Below are positions 40,514 to 48,726 of a stretch of 64,000 nucleotides of DNA, one piece after another; position 1 is the stretch's first letter, and each line of letters starts with the position of its first letter. A program made the position numbers and the translations under genes. The stretch spans positions 563,081-627,080 of the forward strand of contig DLLG01000004.1 of NCBI GenBank assembly GCA_002479075.1, read 5' to 3'. This stretch comes from Clostridiales bacterium UBA7568 (lineage in GTDB: Bacteria; Bacillota; Clostridia; Oscillospirales; CAG-272). The notes under the pieces are model-generated. The model was not told where the DNA came from, made no database searches, and saw only the letters and a list, made by a program, of their open reading frames with translations.

Positions 40514-41644
40514 ATGTTCAAGGTTATAAAAAAGGACGGAGCGGCAAGACGCGGCGTGTTTGAGTCTGTACACGGTACGGCGCAGACGCCCGTGTTTATG
40601 AACGTCGGCACGGCTGCTGCCATAAAGGGCGGCGTCGCAACTGAGGATCTTTACGAGCTGGGCTGTCAGATAGAGCTTTCAAACACATATCATCTTCATC
40701 TGCGCCCGGGAGACGACGTTATATATAAAATGGGCGGTATACGCAAATTCTTTAATTGGGAACGCCCCGTGCTTACGGATAGCGGCGGCTTTCAGGTGTT
40801 CTCGCTTTCGCAGCTGCGCAAGATAACGGAGGAGGGTGTCAGCTTTGCTTCGCATATCGACGGCAGGCGGATTTTTATGGGTCCGGAGGAATCGATGAGG
40901 ATACAGTCACACCTTGCATCGACTGTCGCAATGGCTTTCGACGAGTGCATCGAAAATCCCTCGCCTTATGATTACGTCAAGAATTCCATAGAAAGAACGA
41001 CCCGCTGGCTTTACCGTTGCAAGGCGGAAATGGACAGACTGAATTCGCTTGAGGAGACGATAAACCCTCATCAGATGCTTTTCGGAATAAATCAGGGCGG
41101 GACATACCCGGATCTGCGCATTGAGCATATGAAGGCGATCCGCGAGCTGGATCTTGACGGATACGCCATCGGCGGGCTTGCCGTCGGCGAGGAGGCACCC
41201 GTTATGTACGACATAATCGAGCACGTCGAGCCGCATATGCCGGAGGATAAACCGCGTTATCTTATGGGCGTCGGCACGCCTATAAACATTCTTGAAGCTG
41301 TCTATCGCGGAGTTGACTTCTTTGACTGCGTTATGCCTTCGAGAAACGCCCGTCACGGCTTCATATTTACCTGGAACGGGACGATGAACCTGAATAACAA
41401 CAAGTATCAGTGCGACCCGCTTCCAATAGACGAAAACTGCGGCTGTCCCGCTTGCAGGCTTCATAGCAGAAGTTACATCCGTCATCTTCTCAAAGCGGAC
41501 GAGATGCTCGGTATGCGCCTTGCCGTTATGCATAACCTGTATTTCTATAATGACCTTATGCAGAAGATACGGGACGCTATTGATGCCGGCGAATACGAGG
41601 CGTTTTACAGGAAGTACAGAGAAATTCTCGGCAGGAGAATATAA
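40514..41644 (+). CDS. tgt: tRNA-guanine transglycosylase
   Basis: TGT of 376 residues. It exchanges guanine 34 of GUN-anticodon tRNAs for preQ1 (queuosine pathway). Asp89 in LTDSGGFQVF is the general base and Asp271 in VDFFDCVMPSRNARHG the nucleophile. The zinc site near the C-terminus is CDPLPIDENCGCPACRLHSR. RBS AACGGAGAAAAG. queA, which acts next in the pathway, is not in the window. It is followed by pyk after 31 bases. Confidence 0.96.
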   Translation: MFKVIKKDGAARRGVFESVHGTAQTPVFMNVGTAAAIKGGVATEDLYELGCQIELSNTYHLHLRPGDDVIYKMGGIRKFFNWERPVLTDSGGFQVFSLSQLRKITEEGVSFASHIDGRRIFMGPEESMRIQSHLASTVAMAFDECIENPSPYDYVKNSIERTTRWLYRCKAEMDRLNSLEETINPHQMLFGINQGGTYPDLRIEHMKAIRELDLDGYAIGGLAVGEEAPVMYDIIEHVEPHMPEDKPRYLMGVGTPINILEAVYRGVDFFDCVMPSRNARHGFIFTWNGTMNLNNNKYQCDPLPIDENCGCPACRLHSRSYIRHLLKADEMLGMRLAVMHNLYFYNDLMQKIRDAIDAGEYEAFYRKYREILGRRI

Positions 41645-41675
41645 ATTATATAGAAAGATAATCGGAGAAAAGAAA

Positions 41676-43103
41676 ATGAGAAAAACCAAAATTGTTTGCA
41701 CAATCGGTCCCGCCAGCAGTGACGAGAGGGTATTTACGGAGATGTGTCTTGCGGGAATGAACGTTGCAAGGCTCAACTTCTCACACGGCACGCACGAGGA
41801 GCATCAGGAAAAAATCGATATGATCAAAAAAGTGCGTGAAAATCTCGGGCTTCCTATTGCCATAATGCTCGATACGAAGGGTCCCGAATACAGAATAAGA
41901 ACGTTCAAGGACTCAAAGGTGACCATTGAGGACGGCGCCGTTTTCACGTTTACTTCGCGCGAGGTTGAGGGCGACGAGCACATTGTCTCCGTCAGCTATG
42001 CGGACCTTGCCCGTGATCTTTCCGTCGGTGACAGGATACTTGTCAACAACGGACTTGTTATCTTTGAGGTAACGGAAATCAAGGGAGAGGATGTCATCTG
42101 CAAAACGATCGTCGGCGGCGAGCTTTCGAACAGAAAGAGTATGAGCTTCCCGAACAAGGTGCTCAAAAACCAGATATATCTCAGCGAACAGGACAAGGAT
42201 GACCTCCTTTTCGGAATAAAGAACGGGGTCAGCTTTATTGCGGCGTCGTTTGTATCGACAAAGCAGGATCTTATCGACCTGAAAACGTTCCTTCGCGAAA
42301 ACGGAGGAGAAAACATCGATATAATCGCAAAGATCGAAAACCGGACGGGAATTAACAATATCGAGGAGATATGCAGCGAATGCGACGGTATTATGATCGG
42401 CAGAGGCGATCTCGGCGTTGAAATACCGTTTACGGAGCTTCCCGCTGTTCAGAAATATATCATAACAAAGTGCCGCTTGCTCGGAAAGAGAGTCATCACG
42501 GCAACCGAGATGCTTGAATCTATGATACACAATCCCCGCCCGACGAGAGCGGAAATTTCAGACGTTGCAAACGCCGTTTACGACGGCTCGAGCGCGGTTA
42601 TGCTTTCGGGCGAATCGGCGGCGGGAAAATATCCCGTTCAGGCTGTAAAGACGATGGCTGAAATTGCGGAGGAAACGGAAAAACACATAGACTATGCAAG
42701 CCGTTTCCGCGCGAGCGAGTTTAAGATAAAGAACCTCGTTGACGCAATTTCTCACGCAACTTGCGGAATGGCAATAGATATAGACGCAAAGGCGATAGTT
42801 GTTTCTTCAATGTCCGGAATGACTGTTCGTATGGTGTCCCGTTTCCGCTCGCCGACAGACATAATCGGAATGGCAACAACGAAAGAAGTATGGTATAAGC
42901 TCGCGCTCTCCTGGGGCGTTACTCCGGTTATGAGCCGCCATTTCGACTCGACTGATGTGCTTTTCTATCACGCAATGCTGGCAGCGCAGAAGCAGATGCA
43001 TCTGAAGCCCGGCGACAGAATCGTTCTCACGGGCGGAATGACAAACGGAAAATCGGGAAATACGAACCTTATAAAGGTAGAAACGATAGGCGATATTGAC
43101 TGA
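41676..43103 (+). CDS. pyk: Pyruvate kinase
   Basis: Pyruvate kinase of 475 residues, the short form without the extra C-terminal PEP-utiliser domain seen in many Bacillota. Visible are KIVCTIGPAS, the NFSHGTHEEH motif, a B domain (about 70-165) and the catalytic barrel with AKIENRTGINN, MIGRGDLGVEIP and TATEMLESMIHNPRPTRAE. Two small deviations stand out: GPEYRIRTF for the usual GPEIRTG, and LVNNGLVIF in the B domain. It makes pyruvate and ATP from PEP. I chose ATG 41676 (CGGAGAAAAG upstream); the frame is open into tgt but lacks a site there. Confidence 0.95.
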   Translation: MRKTKIVCTIGPASSDERVFTEMCLAGMNVARLNFSHGTHEEHQEKIDMIKKVRENLGLPIAIMLDTKGPEYRIRTFKDSKVTIEDGAVFTFTSREVEGDEHIVSVSYADLARDLSVGDRILVNNGLVIFEVTEIKGEDVICKTIVGGELSNRKSMSFPNKVLKNQIYLSEQDKDDLLFGIKNGVSFIAASFVSTKQDLIDLKTFLRENGGENIDIIAKIENRTGINNIEEICSECDGIMIGRGDLGVEIPFTELPAVQKYIITKCRLLGKRVITATEMLESMIHNPRPTRAEISDVANAVYDGSSAVMLSGESAAGKYPVQAVKTMAEIAEETEKHIDYASRFRASEFKIKNLVDAISHATCGMAIDIDAKAIVVSSMSGMTVRMVSRFRSPTDIIGMATTKEVWYKLALSWGVTPVMSRHFDSTDVLFYHAMLAAQKQMHLKPGDRIVLTGGMTNGKSGNTNLIKVETIGDID

Positions 43104-43114
43104 AAGGAGCGTCT

Positions 43115-43882
43115 ATGCTCATAAAAAACGACATTCCTATACTTGAATTTGACGAAGCGAAGGATGCTGCAATAAACCCCTGTGATATTGCAAAATATAC
43201 GGGGCAGATCGGATGCGAAAGACTTGTGATCACCTTTTTCGGAGAGGTTATAGAAGAGCTACTCTCGGAGGGGAAAATCGAAAAAATCAGAACCGTAATG
43301 GGCGAAAATCCTTATAATATCTATAAATTCAAGGGTTGCGACGTTCTTCTTATGCAAGGCGACCTCGGCTGTCCGGCGATGGGCGGAGAGCTTGAAGAGC
43401 TTATTGCAATGGGCGTGAAAAAGGTTATGTTCTGCGGAGGCGGAGGCGTGCTTGAAAGGGAAACCTGCGTCGGTCATTTTCTCGTTGTTGAAGGTGCGAT
43501 ACGTGACGACGGATTTTCATATCATTACATTCCGGCTTCGCGAATAATATACACGGAAAAAGACACGAGAAAGCTCATCTGCGATTATCTTTCGGAGCGG
43601 GGAATTCCGTTTTCCGAGGGGCTTGTCTGGACGACGGACGCTGTCTTTCGCGAAACGAGAGACAAAATCCGCGCCCGCAGAGAGGAAGGCGCAATGATCG
43701 TTGAAATGGAGCAGGCAGGATGTATAGCCGTCACGCAGTTCCGCGGCGTCGGTTACGGCGCCATAATCTACGGCGGCGATGATGTTTCAGGCGACGACTG
43801 GAACACCCGCAGCTGGCGCAGCAGAAGAGATATAAGGCGGGGACTTGTCGATATTTGCAGGGAAATTGTCCTTATGATGTAA
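43115..43882 (+). CDS. Nucleoside phosphorylase (PNP/UDP family)
   Basis: Protein of 255 residues with the trimeric/hexameric nucleoside phosphorylase fold: FCGGGGVLERETCVGHFLVV (phosphate and nucleoside binding), the IVEMEQAG motif whose Glu binds the ribose, and the late catalytic region YGGDDVSGDDW. It cleaves a nucleoside with phosphate to base and ribose-1-phosphate; uridine or purine preference cannot be read with certainty. Starts 11 bases after pyk with AAAGGAG, so it closes the miaB-pyk group. A G+C-rich terminator follows. Confidence 0.85.
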   Translation: MLIKNDIPILEFDEAKDAAINPCDIAKYTGQIGCERLVITFFGEVIEELLSEGKIEKIRTVMGENPYNIYKFKGCDVLLMQGDLGCPAMGGELEELIAMGVKKVMFCGGGGVLERETCVGHFLVVEGAIRDDGFSYHYIPASRIIYTEKDTRKLICDYLSERGIPFSEGLVWTTDAVFRETRDKIRARREEGAMIVEMEQAGCIAVTQFRGVGYGAIIYGGDDVSGDDWNTRSWRSRRDIRRGLVDICREIVLMM

Positions 43883-43889
43883 TTGAAAT

Positions 43890-43931
43890 CGGCGGCGGGA
43901 CGCAAAAACGCCCTGCCGCCGCTGCCTTTTT
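43890..43931 (+). terminator. Terminator after the nucleoside phosphorylase gene
   Basis: CGGCGGCGGG and CCCTGCCGCCG pair with small bulges around ACGCAAAAACG, then TGCCTTTTT. Confidence 0.8.
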
Positions 43932-43981
43932 CTTGTAAACGATAAAAAAGAAAAAAGTATAAAGTTTTGATAAAAATCATA

Positions 43982-44010
43982 TTGCATAAATGAAGATAAT
44001 GTGATATAAT
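43982..44010 (+). promoter_or_regulatory. Promoter of the SRP RNA gene
   Basis: TTGCAT (43982-43987), 17 bases, TGATATAAT with extended -10 (TATAAT at 44005-44010). Confidence 0.85.
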
Positions 44011-44030
44011 AACCAGGAACGAGATATAAA

Positions 44031-44308
44031 ATCAGACTATGCCGGCCGGGGAGTCAGCGGTGCCTTGTACCTGCAATCCGCTACAGCAGGGGCGATCACG
44101 TATATGAGGCTTATGCTTGTGTGGTCTGCGCCGTAGCACCCGTGCGTTGAAGGATGGGTCTCGCGCAATTCGGAGCTTTGAACTATGTCAGGTGGGGGAC
44201 CAAGCAGCATTAAGGAGATTTCCGGATGTGCCGCGAGGTTGCCTGTCCCGAGCAAGGACTGCGGTGGCGTATGTGAGCGTAAGTCGAACTGCGGTGCATA
44301 GTCTGATT
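44031..44308 (+). ncRNA. ffs: Signal recognition particle RNA, long Bacillota type
   Basis: About 275 bases. The Alu-domain signature GGTGCCTTGTACCTGC and AATCCGCT is near the 5' end; the Ffh-binding helix 8 is GTCAGG (44187-44192), stem TGG, tetraloop GGGA (44196-44199), CCA, AGCAGC; GCATTAAGGAGA and GTGCCGCGAGGTTGCCTG follow as in the Bacillus RNA. The 5' and 3' ends pair perfectly (ATCAGACTATGC with GCATAGTCTGAT), and TTTT follows. The loop GGGA replaces the more common GGAA but is still a GNRA-type loop. It lies just upstream of dnaX, as in Bacillus. Confidence 0.95.
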
Positions 44309-44343
44309 TTGTATCCCGTTATTTTTTATAGCAGGAGGTAAAT

Positions 44344-45918
44344 ATGTATCAGGCACTTTACAGAAAATGGCGTCCAGCCACTTTTGACGATGTTTACGGG
44401 CAGGAGCATATCACCTCTATTCTCAAAAACGAGGTTGAAAGCGGCAAGCTGTCGCACGCTTATCTTTTCTGCGGTCCGAGAGGAACCGGAAAAACGACTT
44501 GTGCAAAAATAATTTCAAAGGCGGCAAACTGCGAGCATCCTGTCGGCGGCAACCCTTGCGGGAAATGTCATTCCTGCCTTTCGATAGCCGACGGAACGGC
44601 AACTGACGTTGTTGAAATGGATGCGGCAAGCAACAACGGTGTTGACAACATCCGCGACCTGCGGGACAGCGTTGTTTACACGCCGGCTGATCTGAAATAC
44701 AGGGTTTATATCATCGATGAGGTCCATATGCTTTCGCCGAGCGCCTTCAATGCGCTCCTCAAGACCCTTGAAGAACCACCGTCGCACGTTATTTTCATTC
44801 TGGCGACGACGGAACTTCAAAAAATTCCGGCAACAGTACTTTCCCGTTGCCAGCGGTTCGATTTCAGGAGAGTTGCGCCGAGCGCGATAATTTCAAGGAT
44901 GAAGACTGTTTGCGAGGGAGAGGGAATAAAAGCCGACGAAGGCTCGCTTGAATTGATTGCAAGACTTTCGCAGGGCGGCTTCCGTGACGCTCTCAATATG
45001 CTTGAATACTGTGCTGGCGGCGGTCACGAAATAACGCTCAAAAATTCGATTGCGCTACTCGGTGCAAGCCCGATAGAACTTCTGTCCGGAATTTGTGATG
45101 AAATTGCGGAAAAGGATATATCCGGTGCGCTTGAAAAGCTTGATGAGGTCTATTCATCGTCAAGAGATATAGCTGTTTTCTGGCGGGAGCTTATTTCCTT
45201 CTGCCGTGATATGCTTTTGTATGTCGCGACGAGGGGAAAGTACAGTTGCGAATCGCTTACCGCACATTCCGCAGAACACTTTACTGTTGCACAGCTTTTG
45301 AACATACTTGAAGTTTTTACCTCCGCCGAAGGCGATATGACAAGGCTTCCGTCCGGAGCAAAGCTCTATGCCGAGATGGCGCTTGTCAGGGTTTGTGATC
45401 CTTCGCTCGACGGGGATATGTCATCCGTGCTGGCACGCATTTCGGCTCTTGAAGACAGATTGAGTCAGGCGCCGCAGACTCCGCCGCAGGCGGAGGGAAG
45501 CCGCCCGCCGGAGCCGAAACCGGAGAAGAAAGAAGAAAAGCCTGCCCCGGCAGGCGGCAAAGCGCTTTCAGAGAAAGCGCCGGCGGCGCCTGAAAAGCAG
45601 GAAGCAAAGTCAGAGCCGAAAAGCGTTCGCATATGGGCGGAAGTAATACGCAAGGCGGAGCAGAAGGATATGTCTGTCGGCTCGTTTTTAAAGGATACCC
45701 TTGCATTTACGGATGATGACGGCAGGCTTTATATAAAATGTTCAAACGATTTTACGATGATGATGCTTTCCGACGAAGGAAGAAAATCGCTTATAGCGTC
45801 GGTTGCAAGCTCGGTTCTCGTAAAGAATATAACGCCGCAAAACATAATTTTTTCAAAAATGCAGGCAAACGAAAAGAAAATGCCTATAAACGATCTTATT
45901 GATACGGAGGAGAATTAA
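44344..45918 (+). CDS. dnaX: DNA polymerase III subunit gamma/tau
   Basis: Clamp-loader subunit of 524 residues. Walker A is GPRGTGKTTCAK near residue 45, a zinc module CEHPVGGNPCGKCHSC follows, Walker B is IIDEVHML and the sensor/SRC motif is LSRCQRF. Domain III extends to about 365, then a Pro/Glu/Lys linker (PPQAEGSRPPEPKPEKKEEK) and a tau-like C-terminal domain. No convincing frameshift site for a short gamma form is seen. RBS AGCAGGAGG. It is placed between the SRP RNA and ybaB-recR, probably using the ffs promoter by read-through. Confidence 0.95.
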   Translation: MYQALYRKWRPATFDDVYGQEHITSILKNEVESGKLSHAYLFCGPRGTGKTTCAKIISKAANCEHPVGGNPCGKCHSCLSIADGTATDVVEMDAASNNGVDNIRDLRDSVVYTPADLKYRVYIIDEVHMLSPSAFNALLKTLEEPPSHVIFILATTELQKIPATVLSRCQRFDFRRVAPSAIISRMKTVCEGEGIKADEGSLELIARLSQGGFRDALNMLEYCAGGGHEITLKNSIALLGASPIELLSGICDEIAEKDISGALEKLDEVYSSSRDIAVFWRELISFCRDMLLYVATRGKYSCESLTAHSAEHFTVAQLLNILEVFTSAEGDMTRLPSGAKLYAEMALVRVCDPSLDGDMSSVLARISALEDRLSQAPQTPPQAEGSRPPEPKPEKKEEKPAPAGGKALSEKAPAAPEKQEAKSEPKSVRIWAEVIRKAEQKDMSVGSFLKDTLAFTDDDGRLYIKCSNDFTMMMLSDEGRKSLIASVASSVLVKNITPQNIIFSKMQANEKKMPINDLIDTEEN

Positions 45919-45920
45919 AA

Positions 45921-46265
45921 ATGAAAGCAAGAATACCGCAGGGACCTTCAATGAACGATATGCTGCGTCAGGCGCAGAAGATGCAGGAGGATATGGCAGC
46001 AAAGCAGGCAGAGCTTGAAGCCAGAGAATATGATATTTCTGCAGGGGGCGGCGTTGTCAAGATCAAGATAAACGGGAAAAAAGAAATAGTTTCTCTCGAA
46101 ATCGATCCGGCAATTGTTGATCCGGATGATATTGAAACGCTTTCCGATATAATCACAGCCGGTGTAAACGAAGCAATCCGCACGGTTGAGGACACGAGTT
46201 CAAAGGAAATGGAAAAGATAACGGGCTCAATGGGTATGGGAATGGGTATTCCCGGACTGTTCTGA
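45921..46265 (+). CDS. YbaB/EbfC nucleoid-associated protein
   Basis: Protein of 114 residues: MKARIPQGPSMNDMLRQAQ at the start, KMQEDMAAKQAELEAREYD, then GGGVVKIKINGKKEIVSLEI and a Met/Gly-rich end (GSMGMGMGIPGLF). The family forms tweezer-like dimers that bind DNA. It starts two bases after dnaX with CGGAGGAGAA, in the conserved dnaX-ybaB-recR order. The acidic/basic helix layout is usual and nothing is missing. Confidence 0.95.
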   Translation: MKARIPQGPSMNDMLRQAQKMQEDMAAKQAELEAREYDISAGGGVVKIKINGKKEIVSLEIDPAIVDPDDIETLSDIITAGVNEAIRTVEDTSSKEMEKITGSMGMGMGIPGLF

Positions 46266-46285
46266 TAAAGGCGGAAATTTGAACT

Positions 46286-46885
46286 ATGGAATATATACTT
46301 CCTGTTCAGCGACTGATTGAAAAATTCGCGTCTCTACGCGGCGTAGGGAGAAAAACGGCGGCGAGATATGCTTTTTCCGTACTTGATATGCCGGAGGAGG
46401 AAGCAATTGAATTTGCCAATGCCATAATTGCGGCAAAAAAAGAGGTTGTGCCTTGCAGCGTATGCGGCAACTTAAGCGACAAGCCCGTTTGCGATATATG
46501 CGGTGATGACCGAAGGGACAAGAGCGTTATATGCGTGGTTGAAGACCCGCGCGCCGTTATCGCCTTTGAAAAAACAAGGGAATACCGCGGACTTTATCAC
46601 GTTCTCGGAGGTGTGATTTCTCCCGCAAAAGGCATAGGACCGGATAAGCTCCGTATAGCGGAGCTTATGGAGCGGCTTGAAGAGGGCGATGTCAAGGAGC
46701 TTATCATAGCGACCAACCCGAATGTTGACGGCGAGACAACCGCGCTTTACATAGCCGGAATGGCTGCCAAAAAGGGAATTAAAACAACAAGACTTGCATA
46801 CGGTATTCCTGTCGGAGCGGATATTGAATATGCAGATGAGATAACCCTTATGCGGGCGATGGACGGCAGACGCGAGATAAAATAA
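46286..46885 (+). CDS. recR: Recombination mediator protein RecR
   Basis: RecR of 199 residues: helix-hairpin-helix (SLRGVGRKTAARYAF), a four-Cys zinc finger (CSVCGNLSDKPVCDIC), a Toprim domain (ICVVEDPRAVIAFEKT, HVLGGVISPAKGIGP) and a Walker-like C-terminal part. It acts with RecO (and RecF) to load RecA onto SSB-coated DNA. It closes the dnaX operon and is followed by a terminator that recurs after the next gene. AAAGGCGGAAA lies before ATG 46286. Confidence 0.96.
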   Translation: MEYILPVQRLIEKFASLRGVGRKTAARYAFSVLDMPEEEAIEFANAIIAAKKEVVPCSVCGNLSDKPVCDICGDDRRDKSVICVVEDPRAVIAFEKTREYRGLYHVLGGVISPAKGIGPDKLRIAELMERLEEGDVKELIIATNPNVDGETTALYIAGMAAKKGIKTTRLAYGIPVGADIEYADEITLMRAMDGRREIK

Positions 46886-46888
46886 ATT

Positions 46889-46914
46889 AAAACGCACCTT
46901 CGGGTGCGTTTTTT
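46889..46914 (+). terminator. Terminator of dnaX-ybaB-recR
   Basis: AAAACGCACC-TTCG-GGTGCGTTTT stem-loop followed by further T. The same sequence occurs after the XRE gene at 48534. Confidence 0.92.
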
Positions 46915-47006
46915 GCGTCGTTGACAAAGAAAAGGCGATTCTTGTCCGGTGAACGCTGCGTTTTTAGTCCCGCAAGCGCTGCTTGACAAAAGCAAGTGTA
47001 AAATTC

Positions 47007-47035
47007 TTTACAATTCTGCGCGGAAATGATACAAT
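47007..47035 (+). promoter_or_regulatory. Promoter of the membrane XRE regulator gene
   Basis: TTTACA (47007-47012), 17 bases, TGATACAAT with extended -10 (TACAAT at 47030-47035). A second TTGACA occurs at 46983 but has no well-spaced partner. Confidence 0.65.
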
Positions 47036-47067
47036 GAGACCACAAAAATCAATATCGGAGGTCACGG

Positions 47068-48513
47068 ATGACAGTAGGCGAGAAAATACAGTATTACAGA
47101 AAGAAGATTGGTCTGTCACAAGAGGAGCTCGGACAGAAGATGCTTTTGAGCCGTCAGACGATCAGCCTTTGGGAAATGGATAAAACGCTTCCGACGGTTG
47201 ACAATCTTATGCGGCTCAAAGAGATATTTTCGGTTTCCGTTGACGAACTTTTGAGCGAAAACGAACCTGAAAAGCAGAGCGAAAGCGAGCCCGCCGAAAA
47301 GCCGAAGGAATCGTATTCGTTTTTATATGATAAATCCGATATAGAGGCGGTATTCAATAAGCCGAGAAAAGCTTTTATAAAGAGAACCGTACTTATCGCC
47401 GTAGCTGCTGTTATTTTGATTCTTTCCTCATTGAATGTATCGCCTTGGCTTACGTGCGTATATATCCTCTTCGCTATTTGCGGATGTATATCTCACGTAA
47501 AGAGCTATGCTAATTTCAAAAAAGCGCAGCGCTATTCCGAATCGAAAACCATCGGTGCTCTCTATTCTTATGATGTTTATGACGGGTATTTTATCCTCAA
47601 CATTTCGCGCGGCGGCGATGTTAGAAAAATGATGAAAGTTTCTTTCGGCGACATTGAAGGCGCAGAGAAGACCGAAAAATATATCTTTCTTGGCGTCGGC
47701 GGGCAGGCTTATATAATAAAAAGAGAAGCGCTCGCGGCGGATTCGATGTTTTACCCGCTTTGTGATGAAGTAAGCAAAAAGGCGGCAAACAGCCCGAAAA
47801 ATCCTGAGGCGCGACTGAAAACCGTTTCAAACCTCCTCTTTATCCTTTCAATTGCAACGATTTTCTTCGCGCTTGCCGCTTTGGCAATAATGTCCCGGGA
47901 AAGTTATCCTTTTCATATGGTGCGGAATATGTGGGTATTTTATCTGTTCATCCCGATTCCGATCGCATCGATAGTTTTCGGATTTCACCTGAAAAAGCGG
48001 GGGTACAGATACAAAAAGAATGTAATTATTGGCTTTATAATGGCGATACTGCTCCTTATATACGGGTCATTTTCGTTTATTTTTGCGAATGAATATTCTC
48101 ACGACGAAGCTCTTGCAAAGGAGACGGAGGAGTTGCTTTTAATCGACCTCCCAGAATACTATCGGATTGATACAAAGGATTTTTCGGGGCATACGCAGTC
48201 ATCTTCATACGGACATATCTATACAGTCAGCATTATTTATTTTGACGAAGATGCTGTCAGTGAGTTTGAGGCGAGTCTTGAGGACGACGCAAAATGGCTG
48301 TCTTATATACCGAGCAGCCTTTCGGGAATAACATCATATTATTGCGAGGTTTCCGGAGGCGAAAATTATTATTATGTCGTATACAATGTAGACACGGGCG
48401 AGTTTGGCAAGCTGCCGGACGGGAGCGGCGAATATATATTTATAAACGTTATTTACAATACGGAAAGCAACATAATGCAGATTGTAAAATACAAAAGAGA
48501 ATATATGAAGTAA
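47068..48513 (+). CDS. Membrane-bound XRE-family transcription regulator
   Basis: Protein of 481 residues. The N-terminal HTH_XRE domain (residues 1-66, LSQEELGQKMLLSRQTISLW) is followed by a charged linker, two membrane helices (about 104-142), a cytoplasmic loop domain (about 145-245), three more helices (about 250-272, 288-306, 318-340) and an extracytoplasmic C-terminal domain of about 135 residues. A DNA-binding domain fixed to the membrane with an outer domain suggests a one-component sensor. The target genes are unknown; the glycogen operon lies next downstream. RBS CGGAGG. Monocistronic. Confidence 0.78.
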   Translation: MTVGEKIQYYRKKIGLSQEELGQKMLLSRQTISLWEMDKTLPTVDNLMRLKEIFSVSVDELLSENEPEKQSESEPAEKPKESYSFLYDKSDIEAVFNKPRKAFIKRTVLIAVAAVILILSSLNVSPWLTCVYILFAICGCISHVKSYANFKKAQRYSESKTIGALYSYDVYDGYFILNISRGGDVRKMMKVSFGDIEGAEKTEKYIFLGVGGQAYIIKREALAADSMFYPLCDEVSKKAANSPKNPEARLKTVSNLLFILSIATIFFALAALAIMSRESYPFHMVRNMWVFYLFIPIPIASIVFGFHLKKRGYRYKKNVIIGFIMAILLLIYGSFSFIFANEYSHDEALAKETEELLLIDLPEYYRIDTKDFSGHTQSSSYGHIYTVSIIYFDEDAVSEFEASLEDDAKWLSYIPSSLSGITSYYCEVSGGENYYYVVYNVDTGEFGKLPDGSGEYIFINVIYNTESNIMQIVKYKREYMK

Positions 48514-48533
48514 TCGGCTTCAAATTACAATGA

Positions 48534-48559
48534 AACGCACCTTCGGGTGCGTTTTTTGC
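48534..48559 (+). terminator. Terminator after the XRE regulator gene
   Basis: AAACGCACC-TTCG-GGTGCGTTT followed by TTTT, identical in sequence to the recR terminator, including the following GCGT. Confidence 0.92.
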
Positions 48560-48662
48560 GTGCTTTTTTGCCTGTGCTCCGCGCAATGACGAAATGAGAG
48601 AAAAAACGCCGGAAAAAACAGCAAAAAAGATTAAAAGAAAGCGAGAAATTTCCTATATATTA

Positions 48663-48691
48663 TTGAAGTTTTAAACAAAATATTGTATAAT
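48663..48691 (+). promoter_or_regulatory. Promoter of the glycogen operon
   Basis: TTGAAG (48663-48668), 17 bases, TATAAT (48686-48691), about 35 bases before glgB. No operator is evident. Confidence 0.75.
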
Positions 48692-48726
48692 GTATGCGAA
48701 TAAATATTTGAAACGGGGTGAGATAT

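Noticed and set aside
45480..45560. A possible programmed frameshift in dnaX giving a short gamma form
   Set aside because: The linker contains A-rich codons but no clear A AAA AAG-type slippery sequence followed by a stem-loop was found.
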